Positions 32,073-40,318 of a stretch of DNA of 64,000 nt are shown here, piece after piece. Numbering within the stretch: the stretch's first letter is position 1; each line of letters opens with the position of its first letter. The stretch is from Phycisphaerales bacterium (GTDB lineage Bacteria; Planctomycetota; Phycisphaerae; Phycisphaerales; SM1A02). A model generated the notes under the pieces. It did not search any database, was not told the DNA's origin, and saw only the letters and a list, made by a program, of their open reading frames with translations. The position numbers and the translations under genes are program-made. Where the stretch lies: assembly GCA_029245245.1 (NCBI GenBank), contig JAQWPT010000034.1:62001-126000 (forward strand). Direction: 5' to 3'.

Positions 32073-34685
32073 ATGGCCACCCAACTGGTCATTGTTGAAT
32101 CCCCGGCCAAGGCCAAGACCATCAACCGGTACCTCGGATCGGGGTTCACGGTGGAGGCCTCGGTGGGGCATGTCCGCGATCTCCCCAAGTCAGCCAAGGG
32201 CCAGCCGGTCCCCGGCGTGGACATTGAGAACGGGTTCACCCCGACCTACATCCCCGTCACCGGCAAGAAGAAGGTCATCGCGGCACTTCGCAAACTCGCC
32301 AAGACCGCGGATGAAGTCTGGTTCGCGACCGACCTCGACCGCGAAGGAGAAGCCATTGCATGGCATCTCGCCGAGGAATTGAAGATCGATCCCACCAAGG
32401 CGAAACGCGTCGTCTTCAACGCGATCACCAAGAAACAGATCGAACAGGCCTTTGAAAAACCCAACGTGATCGACATGGATCGCGTCAACGCACAGCAGGC
32501 CCGCCGCATCCTCGATCGGATCGTCGGGTACCAGGTTTCCCCCCTGCTCTGGAAACGAGTCGCCGGCGGACTCAGCGCCGGTCGCGTCCAGTCCGTCGCG
32601 GTCCGCCTGGTCGTCGAACGCGAGAAGGAGATCCGGGCCTTCGTTCCGGACGAGTTCTGGCAGGTCGACGGATGCTTCGCACTTGATCCGAAGCGTCGCG
32701 AGGAACTCGAAGCGTCCTGGGCGACCCTGCACGCCGAAGCGGCTGCTGCGGAAGGCGCAAAGCCCGTCACGCAGAAGGAACAGAACCGCTGGCTGCGTGA
32801 TCACAACGCACTGTCCGCAGGCCTCGTCGAGATCGGCGGAGAGCGGTTCAACCTCAGGATCACCGCGGAGGGATTCGAAGCCGTCGTCGAGGAAACCGCA
32901 CGCCTGAGCAGGGACGACGCTCATGCAGAACACATCCGCTCACTGGCTGCTGCCATCGGCATCACTGATCCATCCGTGGAGACCACCGAGGATGCCAAGG
33001 GCGTCGGCCCCGCCACTCGTTGCATCAAGGTCGCGGGCTCGATCGATCCTGACGCCCGATACACAATCGACTCGATCACGCAGAAGAAGTCGAAGTCTCG
33101 ACCGGGAGCTCCCTTCATCACGAGTTCGCTGCAGGCTGCCGCCGCCAACAAACTCGGGTTCACCGCATCGCGGACCATGCGGGCCGCTCAGAAACTCTAC
33201 GAGGGAATCACGATTCGCCGCGAGGGCCAGGTCGGCCTCATCACCTACATGCGAACCGACTCGACGCACATCTCTCCGGAAGCAATCCAGCAGGTTCGTG
33301 CCCACATCGAGGATACGTACGGATCCAAGTACCTCCCGGCCAAACCGGTCCATCACAGTTCGACCAACCGTGCCGCCCAGGAAGCACACGAGGCGATCCG
33401 ACCGACCGATGTCGGGCGTCATCCCGATTCCCTTCCCGCATCCATCGACGAGGACCTGCAGAAGCTCTACCGCCTCATCTGGAACCGGTTCGTCTCCGGA
33501 CAGATGGTTTCCGCCGAGTGGGATCGAACGGAAATCAGGATGAAGCGCAGCGACGTCGACAGCGGCGCCGTGTTCCTGACGAAGGGACGCGTGCTCTCGT
33601 TCGACGGCTACTACAAGGTCTCCGGAGTCCCCGTGTCGGAGAACGAACAGACGCTTCCCATCCTGAAGGAAGGCGACGTGCTCGCCCCCTTCGCCCTCGA
33701 TCCTCGACAGAAGTTCACGGCTCCACCGTCGCGATTCTCGGAATCCTCGCTGGTCAAGCAGCTCGAGAAGGAAGGCATTGGTCGCCCATCCACCTACGCA
33801 TCGATCATCGACGTGATCCAGCGGCGCAACTACGTGGAGAAGATCGACCGCGCCTTCTGGCCGACCTACCTGGGCGAAGTGGTCACCGACAAGCTCATCG
33901 AAGCCTTCCCGCAGTTGCTGGACATCGGCTACACCCGATCGATGGAGGCCGACCTGGACAAGATCGCCTCGGGCAAGGCGGACTGGACCGAGATGCTGCA
34001 GGCGTTCTACGGCCCCTTTACGGAGGCCCTTGAATACGCCTACGAACACATGACCCATGCGAAGGCCGAGACCGAACCGGCCCGGTATGCCTGCCCGCAA
34101 TGCGGCGCAAGGACCGAATACCGACTCGGCAAGAACGGTCGATTCCTTTCCTGCACCGACTACCCCGACTGCACCTTCGCCGCCACCGTCGACCGCGACG
34201 ACCGACCGATGCTCGTGCAGCGTGTCAACGTTCAATGCCCGGAGGATGCGTCCGCCATGGTGCTTCGGACCGGACGGTTCGGTCCCTTCCTCGCATCGGT
34301 GAACTACCCCGAGACCAAGATGGTGGTGAACCTCGACAAGAAGGGACAGATCAAGTACCCGTCCATTCCTCCGCTGGAGACGGATCTTCCCTGTACCAAG
34401 TGCGATCGAATGCTCTACCTGCGGCGAGGCAAGCGAGGACCGTGGCTCGGCTGCAGCGGGTTCCCCAAGTGCCGGGGACGCGGCAAGTGGGCCGATCTCG
34501 AGGACGAGAAGAAGACTGGACTCGAGACCGCTCTCGAAGCACACGAACAGGAAAATCCCCAGGTCCTCATCAAGGATCTCGAGGGAACGGTGATCGAGGA
34601 AGGCACGCCCATCGACGTGCTCATGATCACCGAAGAGGAAGAACAGCTCGAGATCCACCCGGACGTCAAGAAGGAAGAGGCGTGA
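32073..34685 (+). CDS. topA: DNA topoisomerase I (type IA)
   Basis: This 870-residue enzyme relaxes negative supercoils. The Toprim domain is N-terminal ('LVIVESPAKAKTINRYLG', 'ATDLDREGEAIAWHLAEEL'). The catalytic Tyr392 lies in 'GLITYMRTDSTHIS', and 'AAQEAHEAIRPTD' and 'GIGRPSTYASII' follow. Three C-terminal zinc-ribbon-type modules are visible. Two are intact, with CPQC/CTDYPDC and CTKC/CSGFPKC. The middle one keeps one Cys only ('VQCPEDASAMVLRTGRFGPF') and is probably metal-free. The stop overlaps the start of the TetR-like gene as GTGA. Confidence 0.97.
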   Translation: MATQLVIVESPAKAKTINRYLGSGFTVEASVGHVRDLPKSAKGQPVPGVDIENGFTPTYIPVTGKKKVIAALRKLAKTADEVWFATDLDREGEAIAWHLAEELKIDPTKAKRVVFNAITKKQIEQAFEKPNVIDMDRVNAQQARRILDRIVGYQVSPLLWKRVAGGLSAGRVQSVAVRLVVEREKEIRAFVPDEFWQVDGCFALDPKRREELEASWATLHAEAAAAEGAKPVTQKEQNRWLRDHNALSAGLVEIGGERFNLRITAEGFEAVVEETARLSRDDAHAEHIRSLAAAIGITDPSVETTEDAKGVGPATRCIKVAGSIDPDARYTIDSITQKKSKSRPGAPFITSSLQAAAANKLGFTASRTMRAAQKLYEGITIRREGQVGLITYMRTDSTHISPEAIQQVRAHIEDTYGSKYLPAKPVHHSSTNRAAQEAHEAIRPTDVGRHPDSLPASIDEDLQKLYRLIWNRFVSGQMVSAEWDRTEIRMKRSDVDSGAVFLTKGRVLSFDGYYKVSGVPVSENEQTLPILKEGDVLAPFALDPRQKFTAPPSRFSESSLVKQLEKEGIGRPSTYASIIDVIQRRNYVEKIDRAFWPTYLGEVVTDKLIEAFPQLLDIGYTRSMEADLDKIASGKADWTEMLQAFYGPFTEALEYAYEHMTHAKAETEPARYACPQCGARTEYRLGKNGRFLSCTDYPDCTFAATVDRDDRPMLVQRVNVQCPEDASAMVLRTGRFGPFLASVNYPETKMVVNLDKKGQIKYPSIPPLETDLPCTKCDRMLYLRRGKRGPWLGCSGFPKCRGRGKWADLEDEKKTGLETALEAHEQENPQVLIKDLEGTVIEEGTPIDVLMITEEEEQLEIHPDVKKEEA

Positions 34686-35119
34686 CCGAATCGTCCACCC
34701 CTCGACTGAGCGCACCAGATCGTCGACGCACGCTTCTGGAAGTCGCCCTCGCGACCTTTCTCGAACGTGGCTACGCCAGGACCACCACCCGCCTGCTCGC
34801 AGATGCCGCCGGGGTCACGGAACCGATCCTGTACCGGCACTTCGATGACAAGGCCGATTGCTTCCTGTCCACGCTGCAGCATGTCGTCGATCACCTGGAC
34901 GACGAAGTCGGGATCGATGCGTTCGCCGGCCTGTGCATCGCCGCACTCGATGGACCGATGGATGCCGGATTCATTCGCCGACGCGATGCCCTCATCCAGG
35001 CCGGACTCACGGAACTGCAGCGGATTGATCCTCCAGGCAATGGACCCGACATCCGCAAGACGCTGGAAGCGGGCATTGGCCGGCTCGTCCTCGAACGAAT
35101 GCAGCACCGCAGCGGCTGA
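34682..35119 (+). CDS. Short TetR-family transcriptional regulator coupled to topA
   Basis: The 145-residue product has a canonical TetR DNA-binding region at residues ~10-60 ('RRTLLEVALATFLERGYART', 'LLADAAGVTEPILYRHFDDK'). Its C-terminal ligand/dimer domain is only ~85 residues, where 120-150 is usual. The start is GTG, overlapping the topA TGA (GTGA), with AAGGA six bases upstream. The stop is clean, and no continuation in other frames was seen before ispG 17 bp later, so it looks like a naturally short protein rather than a frameshift. It may regulate its own operon or a distant target; the ligand is unknown. Confidence 0.85.
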   Translation: MTESSTPRLSAPDRRRTLLEVALATFLERGYARTTTRLLADAAGVTEPILYRHFDDKADCFLSTLQHVVDHLDDEVGIDAFAGLCIAALDGPMDAGFIRRRDALIQAGLTELQRIDPPGNGPDIRKTLEAGIGRLVLERMQHRSG

Positions 35120-35136
35120 CCACCTACAATCCAGAG

Positions 35137-36387
35137 ATGGAACGACGACCAACACGAAGCTTCACGGTTGGAGATGACCGGACCGGCCGGGTCGGGATCG
35201 GCGGAGACAACCGCGTCTCGGTCCAGACCATGACGTCCGGGTACACCTGGGACATCGATGCCTGCGTGGCTGAAATCAATCGAATGCACGAGGCCGGCGC
35301 CGACATCGTCCGTGTCGCCGTTCCCCAGCGCAAGGACACCGAGGCCCTGACCGAGATCCTCGCCCAGACGAAGATTCCGATCGTGGCCGACGTCCACTTC
35401 CACTACAAGCGGGCCCTGGAAGCCGTCGAAGCCGGCATCCACAAGATTCGATTGAACCCCGGAAACATCAACGATCGCGACCAGGTCAACTCGGTCATCG
35501 ATGCCTGCCGTGAACGGGGCATCCCGATCCGCGTCGGCGTCAACGAGGGATCGATCATCGAGCGCAAGGACAAGTTGCAGCGAGCGGAGGAACTCGGAAA
35601 GTTCTTCGCCGACCGGCACCAGGGGCACCTCATCGCCCTGATGATCGCCAAGCTCGAAGAGTACATGGACATCTTCCAGGAGCAGGACTTCCATGACGTG
35701 TGCATCAGCGCCAAGTCCATGGATGCCCGCCTCGTCATTGAAATCTACCGCGAGATCTCACAGCGTTTCGACTACCCGCTCCACCTGGGCGTGACACACG
35801 CCGGCCCGAAGGAGACCGGAGCGATCCGAAGCGTCGTCGCCCTGGGATCACTGCTCTCCTCCGGCATCGGCGACACCATCCGGATCAGCTACGCCAGTGA
35901 CCCCGTGCACGAGGTCGAAGACGGACTCGAACTGCTCTACTGCCTCGGGCTTCGCAACCGGGTGGGCGCCGAACTCATCGCCTGCCCGACCTGCGGTCGC
36001 ATCCAGGTCGACCTCTTCACCCTTGTCCAGGAAGTCCGCCGCAAGCTCGCCAACGAGATCGAGGTACCCATCAAGGTCGCGGTCATGGGCTGTGTCGTCA
36101 ACGGACCCGGCGAAGCCGAGGGCGCCGATGTCGCCGTCTTCGCTGGTGACCGCCGGGGCATCATCTACGTGCAGGGCGAGCGGGTCGCCAACGTCAAGGA
36201 AGAGGAGATTCTCGATCGGCTCCTCGAGGAATGCTGCCGCTTCCAGGAACAGGTCCGAAACGGGGAAGCCAAGCTTGGAGAAAAGCGGGTCGATATCGTG
36301 CCTCCCGACCCCCTCGGGGAACTCGGCAGCGGCGTCGACAAGATCGCCGCTGGGCAGGTGGAACAGGTCACAATCGACAAATCCTGA
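35137..36387 (+). CDS. ispG: 4-hydroxy-3-methylbut-2-en-1-yl diphosphate synthase
   Basis: This 416-residue enzyme performs the penultimate step of the MEP isoprenoid pathway with a [4Fe-4S] cluster. The TIM-barrel part has 'VSVQTMTSGYTWD', 'PIVADVHFHYKRALEA', 'KIRLNPGNI' and 'PIRVGVNEGS'. The cluster cysteines lie in 'IACPTCGR' and 'VMGCVVNGPGEA' (~317-327). It is the compact two-domain bacterial form. A TACAAT just upstream (35127-35132) looks like a -10 but would start transcription at about the ATG. Otherwise it is read from the topA-tetR transcript. dxs lies 4 kb downstream in the same direction. Confidence 0.97.
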   Translation: MERRPTRSFTVGDDRTGRVGIGGDNRVSVQTMTSGYTWDIDACVAEINRMHEAGADIVRVAVPQRKDTEALTEILAQTKIPIVADVHFHYKRALEAVEAGIHKIRLNPGNINDRDQVNSVIDACRERGIPIRVGVNEGSIIERKDKLQRAEELGKFFADRHQGHLIALMIAKLEEYMDIFQEQDFHDVCISAKSMDARLVIEIYREISQRFDYPLHLGVTHAGPKETGAIRSVVALGSLLSSGIGDTIRISYASDPVHEVEDGLELLYCLGLRNRVGAELIACPTCGRIQVDLFTLVQEVRRKLANEIEVPIKVAVMGCVVNGPGEAEGADVAVFAGDRRGIIYVQGERVANVKEEEILDRLLEECCRFQEQVRNGEAKLGEKRVDIVPPDPLGELGSGVDKIAAGQVEQVTIDKS

Positions 36388-36446
36388 TTCTCCGACTCGA
36401 TCCCGGCGTAGACTTCCCTGCACAGCAGCATCACGGATCGCGCCCG

Positions 36447-37388
36447 ATGAACACACGACCTCGACACACGACCGCCTTCACGCTCATCGAGCTGCTGGTC
36501 GTGATCGCCATCATCGCGATCCTCGTGGCACTGGTCAGCGTGGCCATCCAGTCCGCGTATCGTTCCAGCACCAAGATCAGTGAACTCAACAATGTTCGCC
36601 AAGTGGGAAACGCCCTGCTGATGTACGCCGGATCCAACGATGATCGGCTGGTACGGGGATGGCAATCCACCGAGGTCCAGGCGCTGACCGAGAAAACCAT
36701 CGTCTACCCGGACTTCGTCGAGATTCCACCCGCTCCGACCTTTCGGCCCTCGGATGAGAACATCGCAGGGCCCTGGACATGGCACCTGGTGCCGTACATT
36801 GACGACGCCGATTCGATCATGCGGTCGCACCTGGACAGTGAAGACCAGAGACTGGACCACTACGTGGACCAGGGATACGAGTACGCCCACGAACCCGCCT
36901 TCGCCTACAACGGGTGGTACCTCGGCGGACAATGGGATTTCTGGGACCCCCACTTTCCCTCCCCGCAACTTCGATTCGCCAGCGTCGAACAACTCGACGG
37001 TTCAGTCGTGTCGCCGGTGGTGCGAACGATCCCCCACGTCAAGAATTCGACCGAGGTCGTTGCGTTCTGCTCCGCCTTCAAGGCGGATGGACCAATGAGC
37101 GGGCCGCTTGATTCGGAGTTCACCAAAGGCACCTGGCTCGTCGAGCCGCGATTGCTCGCCAACGAGATGCAGTGGGGCATCGACGAAGCCGGAGCATTGC
37201 ACATCCACGACGAGACACATGCCCCCCTGGGTCGCAACGGTGGTCCCCCGGTTGCCTGGTTCATCGACGGACACGCCGATACCCAGTCCTTCGAGGACCT
37301 TGCCGACCAGCGTCGTTGGATCGACCGTGCCAGGCCCGTCGGTGACCAGCTCGCCCGTGACTGGACCCACGAGGATGACGTGCGGTGA
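36447..37388 (+). CDS. Prepilin-type N-terminal cleavage/methylation domain protein
   Basis: This 313-residue protein has a type IV pilin/pseudopilin N-terminus, 'TTAFTLIELLVVIAIIAIL'. Cleavage is expected before Phe11, with Ala rather than Gly at -1, and the Glu5-equivalent is present. After the hydrophobic helix comes a beta-rich secreted part, with aromatic 'GPWTWHLVPYID', 'AYNGWYLGGQWDFWDP' and 'VAWFIDGHADT'. This resembles the DUF1559-like families expanded in planctomycetes. The ATG gives the short positively charged leader expected. It ends 3 bp from the convergent TraB-like gene. The function is unknown; surface display or secretion-system association is likely. Confidence 0.88.
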   Translation: MNTRPRHTTAFTLIELLVVIAIIAILVALVSVAIQSAYRSSTKISELNNVRQVGNALLMYAGSNDDRLVRGWQSTEVQALTEKTIVYPDFVEIPPAPTFRPSDENIAGPWTWHLVPYIDDADSIMRSHLDSEDQRLDHYVDQGYEYAHEPAFAYNGWYLGGQWDFWDPHFPSPQLRFASVEQLDGSVVSPVVRTIPHVKNSTEVVAFCSAFKADGPMSGPLDSEFTKGTWLVEPRLLANEMQWGIDEAGALHIHDETHAPLGRNGGPPVAWFIDGHADTQSFEDLADQRRWIDRARPVGDQLARDWTHEDDVR

Positions 37389-37391
37389 AAC

Positions 37392-38672
37392 CTAGTCGGT
37401 CTCTCCGGCTTCGTCGCGTTCCTGTGCTTCACGAGCCAACCGAGCCTTGCGTTTGATCTGGGCCAGCGCGAGACGCATCGACCTTCGGATCGACTTTCGA
37501 TCCCTTTCGCTGAGCGAGGACTTGGCGAGGTCGACCGAGATGGCGGCGTCCCAGCGTGTTTCAACTTCCTCGTATCCATGCCCCAGCGCGACCAGTTGCT
37601 CGGCCATGTCAGGCATGTGCGCCGCACCGTAGAGAATCGCGACCGACTTCACCGTCGGCTCACGTTCGATCATTCGATCAAGATCCTCAAGCGGCACGCG
37701 GTTGCGTTCGACCACGATGACTTCGTGGAACCCCTCCCCGAACTGCTGGTCGGCGACGTTCAGCACCCCGGGTGTTCCCAGGAGTTCGATGAGTACCACC
37801 TTGATGCCATCCGAGACGGCGCCATCGGACAGCGAATCGCCGATGGGGATCAGGGCCAGCATCATGTTGATCAACTGCGCAGGAATCGAGGATCCCGAGA
37901 GCATGTCACCCAGCACATCGAACTGCATGCCACGCTCGGCAAAGGCGGCTTCGATCTGGCCGACGCTCATGTCACTGACCCGCCAGTTGACCGCTTCGTA
38001 CGGCATGGACTCCAGTTGAAAACGAAGTCCCAGTGCATCGGCAAGCATGGCCTGCAGGTTCCGTGATGTCGTCGTCAGGTCGTCGCCCGTGAGAGGCTGG
38101 ACCTCGATCACCAGGTCGTCGTCCGTTCCGGGCTGTCCATCTGCAGCGACACTGGAGATCTGGAGCGTGTCGTTCTCCGCGTCATGCATGAATACCACTG
38201 GCCGACCCCAGGCATCCACCGTTGCGGCCCGGACCCAACCACCCATGCGAAGATCGATTCCCTCGGCGCACTCGGCGAGTTCCTCGGCCGATGCCGGTGG
38301 CTGATCACACCTGGCGGCGATGCCGGCGAGCAGGTCCAGCCCGTCCTGGGTGGACGAACGACGCTCGGTATCGTTGCCCGCCAGGTGGGGGCGGGCTCCC
38401 GCGGGCATCACCGACTCGTAGAGCACCACGTCCACGCTCGACAACATCGTCGAGAGCGAGTCGTAGTACCCGTCGTTGCCGATGTGGGTCACCCCCACCA
38501 GCCAGACGTCCGGTACACCGGAGTCGCCCGGCGCGGTGTAGCGACGTGATGCGATTTCAAGCACGGCCTCCTGGCCCGAACCATCCAGGCTGCGCGTCCA
38601 GAACTCCGATTCGGTCTGCGCATCGGATCCGACAAGCATCCCGGCAAGCAGGAGCAGGATGGCCCCACTCAT
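37392..38672 (-). CDS. Exported TraB/GumN-like protein with GspG-like insertion
   Basis: The 426-residue product has a short signal peptide (MSGAILLLLAGMLVGSDAQ). Conserved TraB/PrgY/GumN elements are present: 'VWLVGVTHIGNDGYYDSL' and 'VVLYESVMPAGARP' in the first 100 residues, and 'SVAILYGAAHMPDMAEQLVA' near residue 350. Between them, around residues 150-185, 'VDAWGRPVVFMHDAENDTL' followed by 'SSVAADGQPGTDDDLV' closely resembles the C-terminal calcium-binding part of the major pseudopilin GspG. The C-terminus is basic and helical. The family is thought to include metal-dependent proteases or pheromone processors. The start overlaps the exbB stop as ATGA, so the two are translated together. 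Confidence 0.8.
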   Translation of the reverse strand: MSGAILLLLAGMLVGSDAQTESEFWTRSLDGSGQEAVLEIASRRYTAPGDSGVPDVWLVGVTHIGNDGYYDSLSTMLSSVDVVLYESVMPAGARPHLAGNDTERRSSTQDGLDLLAGIAARCDQPPASAEELAECAEGIDLRMGGWVRAATVDAWGRPVVFMHDAENDTLQISSVAADGQPGTDDDLVIEVQPLTGDDLTTTSRNLQAMLADALGLRFQLESMPYEAVNWRVSDMSVGQIEAAFAERGMQFDVLGDMLSGSSIPAQLINMMLALIPIGDSLSDGAVSDGIKVVLIELLGTPGVLNVADQQFGEGFHEVIVVERNRVPLEDLDRMIEREPTVKSVAILYGAAHMPDMAEQLVALGHGYEEVETRWDAAISVDLAKSSLSERDRKSIRRSMRLALAQIKRKARLAREAQERDEAGETD

Positions 38673-39295
38673 TCTTCCGTGTTCCTCGCCGGCAGCCCGA
38701 TCTGCGCCGAGGCGATCAGGGTTTCCAAACGGCCGATCGCATGGGATGACTGAGCACGGAAGATCATGTACGGGAAGAGTGTCACCAGTGCCACGATCAA
38801 TCCGAAGGCAGTCGTGATCAGCGCCGCCGCGATCCCACCGGCGACTTCACGCGGGTCGGTGAGGTTGGACTGGCTCCCCAGCAGTTGAAAGGACTGGATG
38901 ATGCCGATGACCGTACCGAGAATGCCCAGCAGCGGCGCGGCGGTGATGATCGTCGAGAGCACCACCATGTATCGATCGAGACCACTGCGCACCGAGTCGA
39001 CCGCCTGCATGGCGACGGCATCGGACGATCCCTCCTTGACGAGCCGAAGGATGACCCGCCCGTAGGGGCTGCGATCGTTCTCGACCATTCCCTTGACCCG
39101 GGAGGCATCCCCCTGCCGCAGCGCCTCGTTGAGACCGTCCAGACGCTCAAGGTGGCTCCGGCCGGTCAAGGTGATCCAGAAGCAGATCCGCTCGATGATC
39201 AATGCCACGCTGCAGATGCTGAGGATCAGCAGCGGGATCATCACGTAGCCACCGCGGTCCAGCAGCATTTCCAGAGTGTCGAGCAGGTGTCCCAT
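38669..39295 (-). CDS. ExbB/TolQ/MotA-type proton channel protein
   Basis: This 208-residue protein has three membrane helices: 'YVMIPLLILSICSVALIIER' near the N-terminus, then two C-terminal ones around 'IITAAPLLGILGTVIGIIQS' and 'AGGIAAALITTAFGLIVALV'. This is the ExbB/TolQ pattern that energises an outer-membrane or periplasmic partner. No ExbD/TolR or TonB gene adjoins it; instead the TraB-like gene is translationally coupled downstream. No ribosome-binding site precedes the ATG. The -10 element at 39303-39308 would start transcription at or within a base of the ATG, suggesting a leaderless mRNA. Confidence 0.9.
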   Translation of the reverse strand: MGHLLDTLEMLLDRGGYVMIPLLILSICSVALIIERICFWITLTGRSHLERLDGLNEALRQGDASRVKGMVENDRSPYGRVILRLVKEGSSDAVAMQAVDSVRSGLDRYMVVLSTIITAAPLLGILGTVIGIIQSFQLLGSQSNLTDPREVAGGIAAALITTAFGLIVALVTLFPYMIFRAQSSHAIGRLETLIASAQIGLPARNTEE

Positions 39296-39300
39296 CGACG

Positions 39301-39328
39301 GTATGATACGGAACTGTGAACCTCACGG
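39301..39328. promoter_or_regulatory. Symmetric -10 element serving divergent exbB and prenyl synthase genes
   Basis: GTATGATAC (39301-39309) is palindromic around its centre. It reads TATGAT (39302-39307) on the plus strand and TATCAT (39308-39303) on the minus strand. Plus-strand +1 would be near 39314, where CTGTGA-acc-TCACGG (39314-39328, one T-G pair) could fold. Minus-strand +1 would fall on the exbB ATG. No good -35 is visible on either side. Confidence 0.45.
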
Positions 39329-39341
39329 GGACCGACACGCC

Positions 39342-40235
39342 ATGACCACCGGACACGCCATGCACGAGACCGACCTCTTCACAAGACCTGCCGCAACCGT
39401 CGAAGCGGCTCTGGCCGCTGCGGTGGATGGATCTGGACTGCCCGATCACCTCCTGGAAGCCACCCGCTGGGGCGTGCTGGGCGGCGGAAAACGGCTGCGG
39501 CCGGCCCTGGTCCTGCTCAGTTGCGAAGCCGTCGACGGGCGAACCGACGATGCCGTGCAAGCCGCCGTTGCGCTGGAATTGATCCACTGTTTCAGCCTCG
39601 TGCACGATGACCTGCCGGCACTGGACAACGACGAGCTCCGGCGTGGACAACCGACACTGCACGTCAAGTCGGGCGAAGCCATGGCGATCCTCGCCGGCGA
39701 CCTGATGCTGTCGATGGCATTCCAGCAACTGCTGGAATCACCCCTGGACGCGTCAATCACGTGCTCCCTGGTTTCGGAACTCGCCGGCGGCACCACCTCG
39801 ATGGTCGTCGGACAGGTCTACGACACGCTGGGTGGATTGCCCGAACAACTCGACCCCCGCGAGCAACTGCAACTGGTACATCGCAACAAGACCGGCGCAC
39901 TGCTTCGCGCAGCCTGCCGCATGGGCGGCTACTGCGGGCGGGCCGATGAACAGAGCCTGCAGAGCCTCACCAGTTATGGCGAAGCCGTGGGACTGATGTT
40001 CCAGGTGGTGGATGACCTGCTCGACGTAACCCAGACCGCCGAACACATCGGCAAGGCCACGGGCAAGGATCAGGACATGGGAAAACTCACCTTTCCCGGC
40101 CTCCTGGGAGTGGAAGCTTCCCGACAGGTGGTCGAGGAACTCGAAGAACGCGCCCTGGATGCCCTGAAACCACTGGGAACAAATGCAGATCCACTGCGTG
40201 ATCTGGGACGTTTCATGGCGATTCGAACGAAATAG
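39342..40235 (+). CDS. ispA: Polyprenyl diphosphate synthase (farnesyl/geranylgeranyl type)
   Basis: This ~297-residue, all-helical enzyme condenses IPP with allylic diphosphates. The first aspartate-rich motif is 'HDDLPALDNDELRRG' (Asp89, Asp90, Asp95). 'GGGKRLRPAL' binds IPP, and the second DDxxD is in 'FQVVDDLLDVTQTAE'. The residues before the first motif (LELIHCFSLVHDD) suggest a short C15-C20 product, but chain length cannot be settled by eye. The start at 39342 has GGGGA upstream; an ATG at 39360 is possible. dxs follows 83 bp downstream, so two isoprenoid genes are probably co-transcribed. Confidence 0.93.
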   Translation: MTTGHAMHETDLFTRPAATVEAALAAAVDGSGLPDHLLEATRWGVLGGGKRLRPALVLLSCEAVDGRTDDAVQAAVALELIHCFSLVHDDLPALDNDELRRGQPTLHVKSGEAMAILAGDLMLSMAFQQLLESPLDASITCSLVSELAGGTTSMVVGQVYDTLGGLPEQLDPREQLQLVHRNKTGALLRAACRMGGYCGRADEQSLQSLTSYGEAVGLMFQVVDDLLDVTQTAEHIGKATGKDQDMGKLTFPGLLGVEASRQVVEELEERALDALKPLGTNADPLRDLGRFMAIRTK

Positions 40236-40318
40236 ACTAGACTGAGGCACTTGAGGGGTCATCATGCGGGGGCAAACCGCGATCGTCCCCCATCCCAGGC
40301 GACGGAGATCAGCATCCA

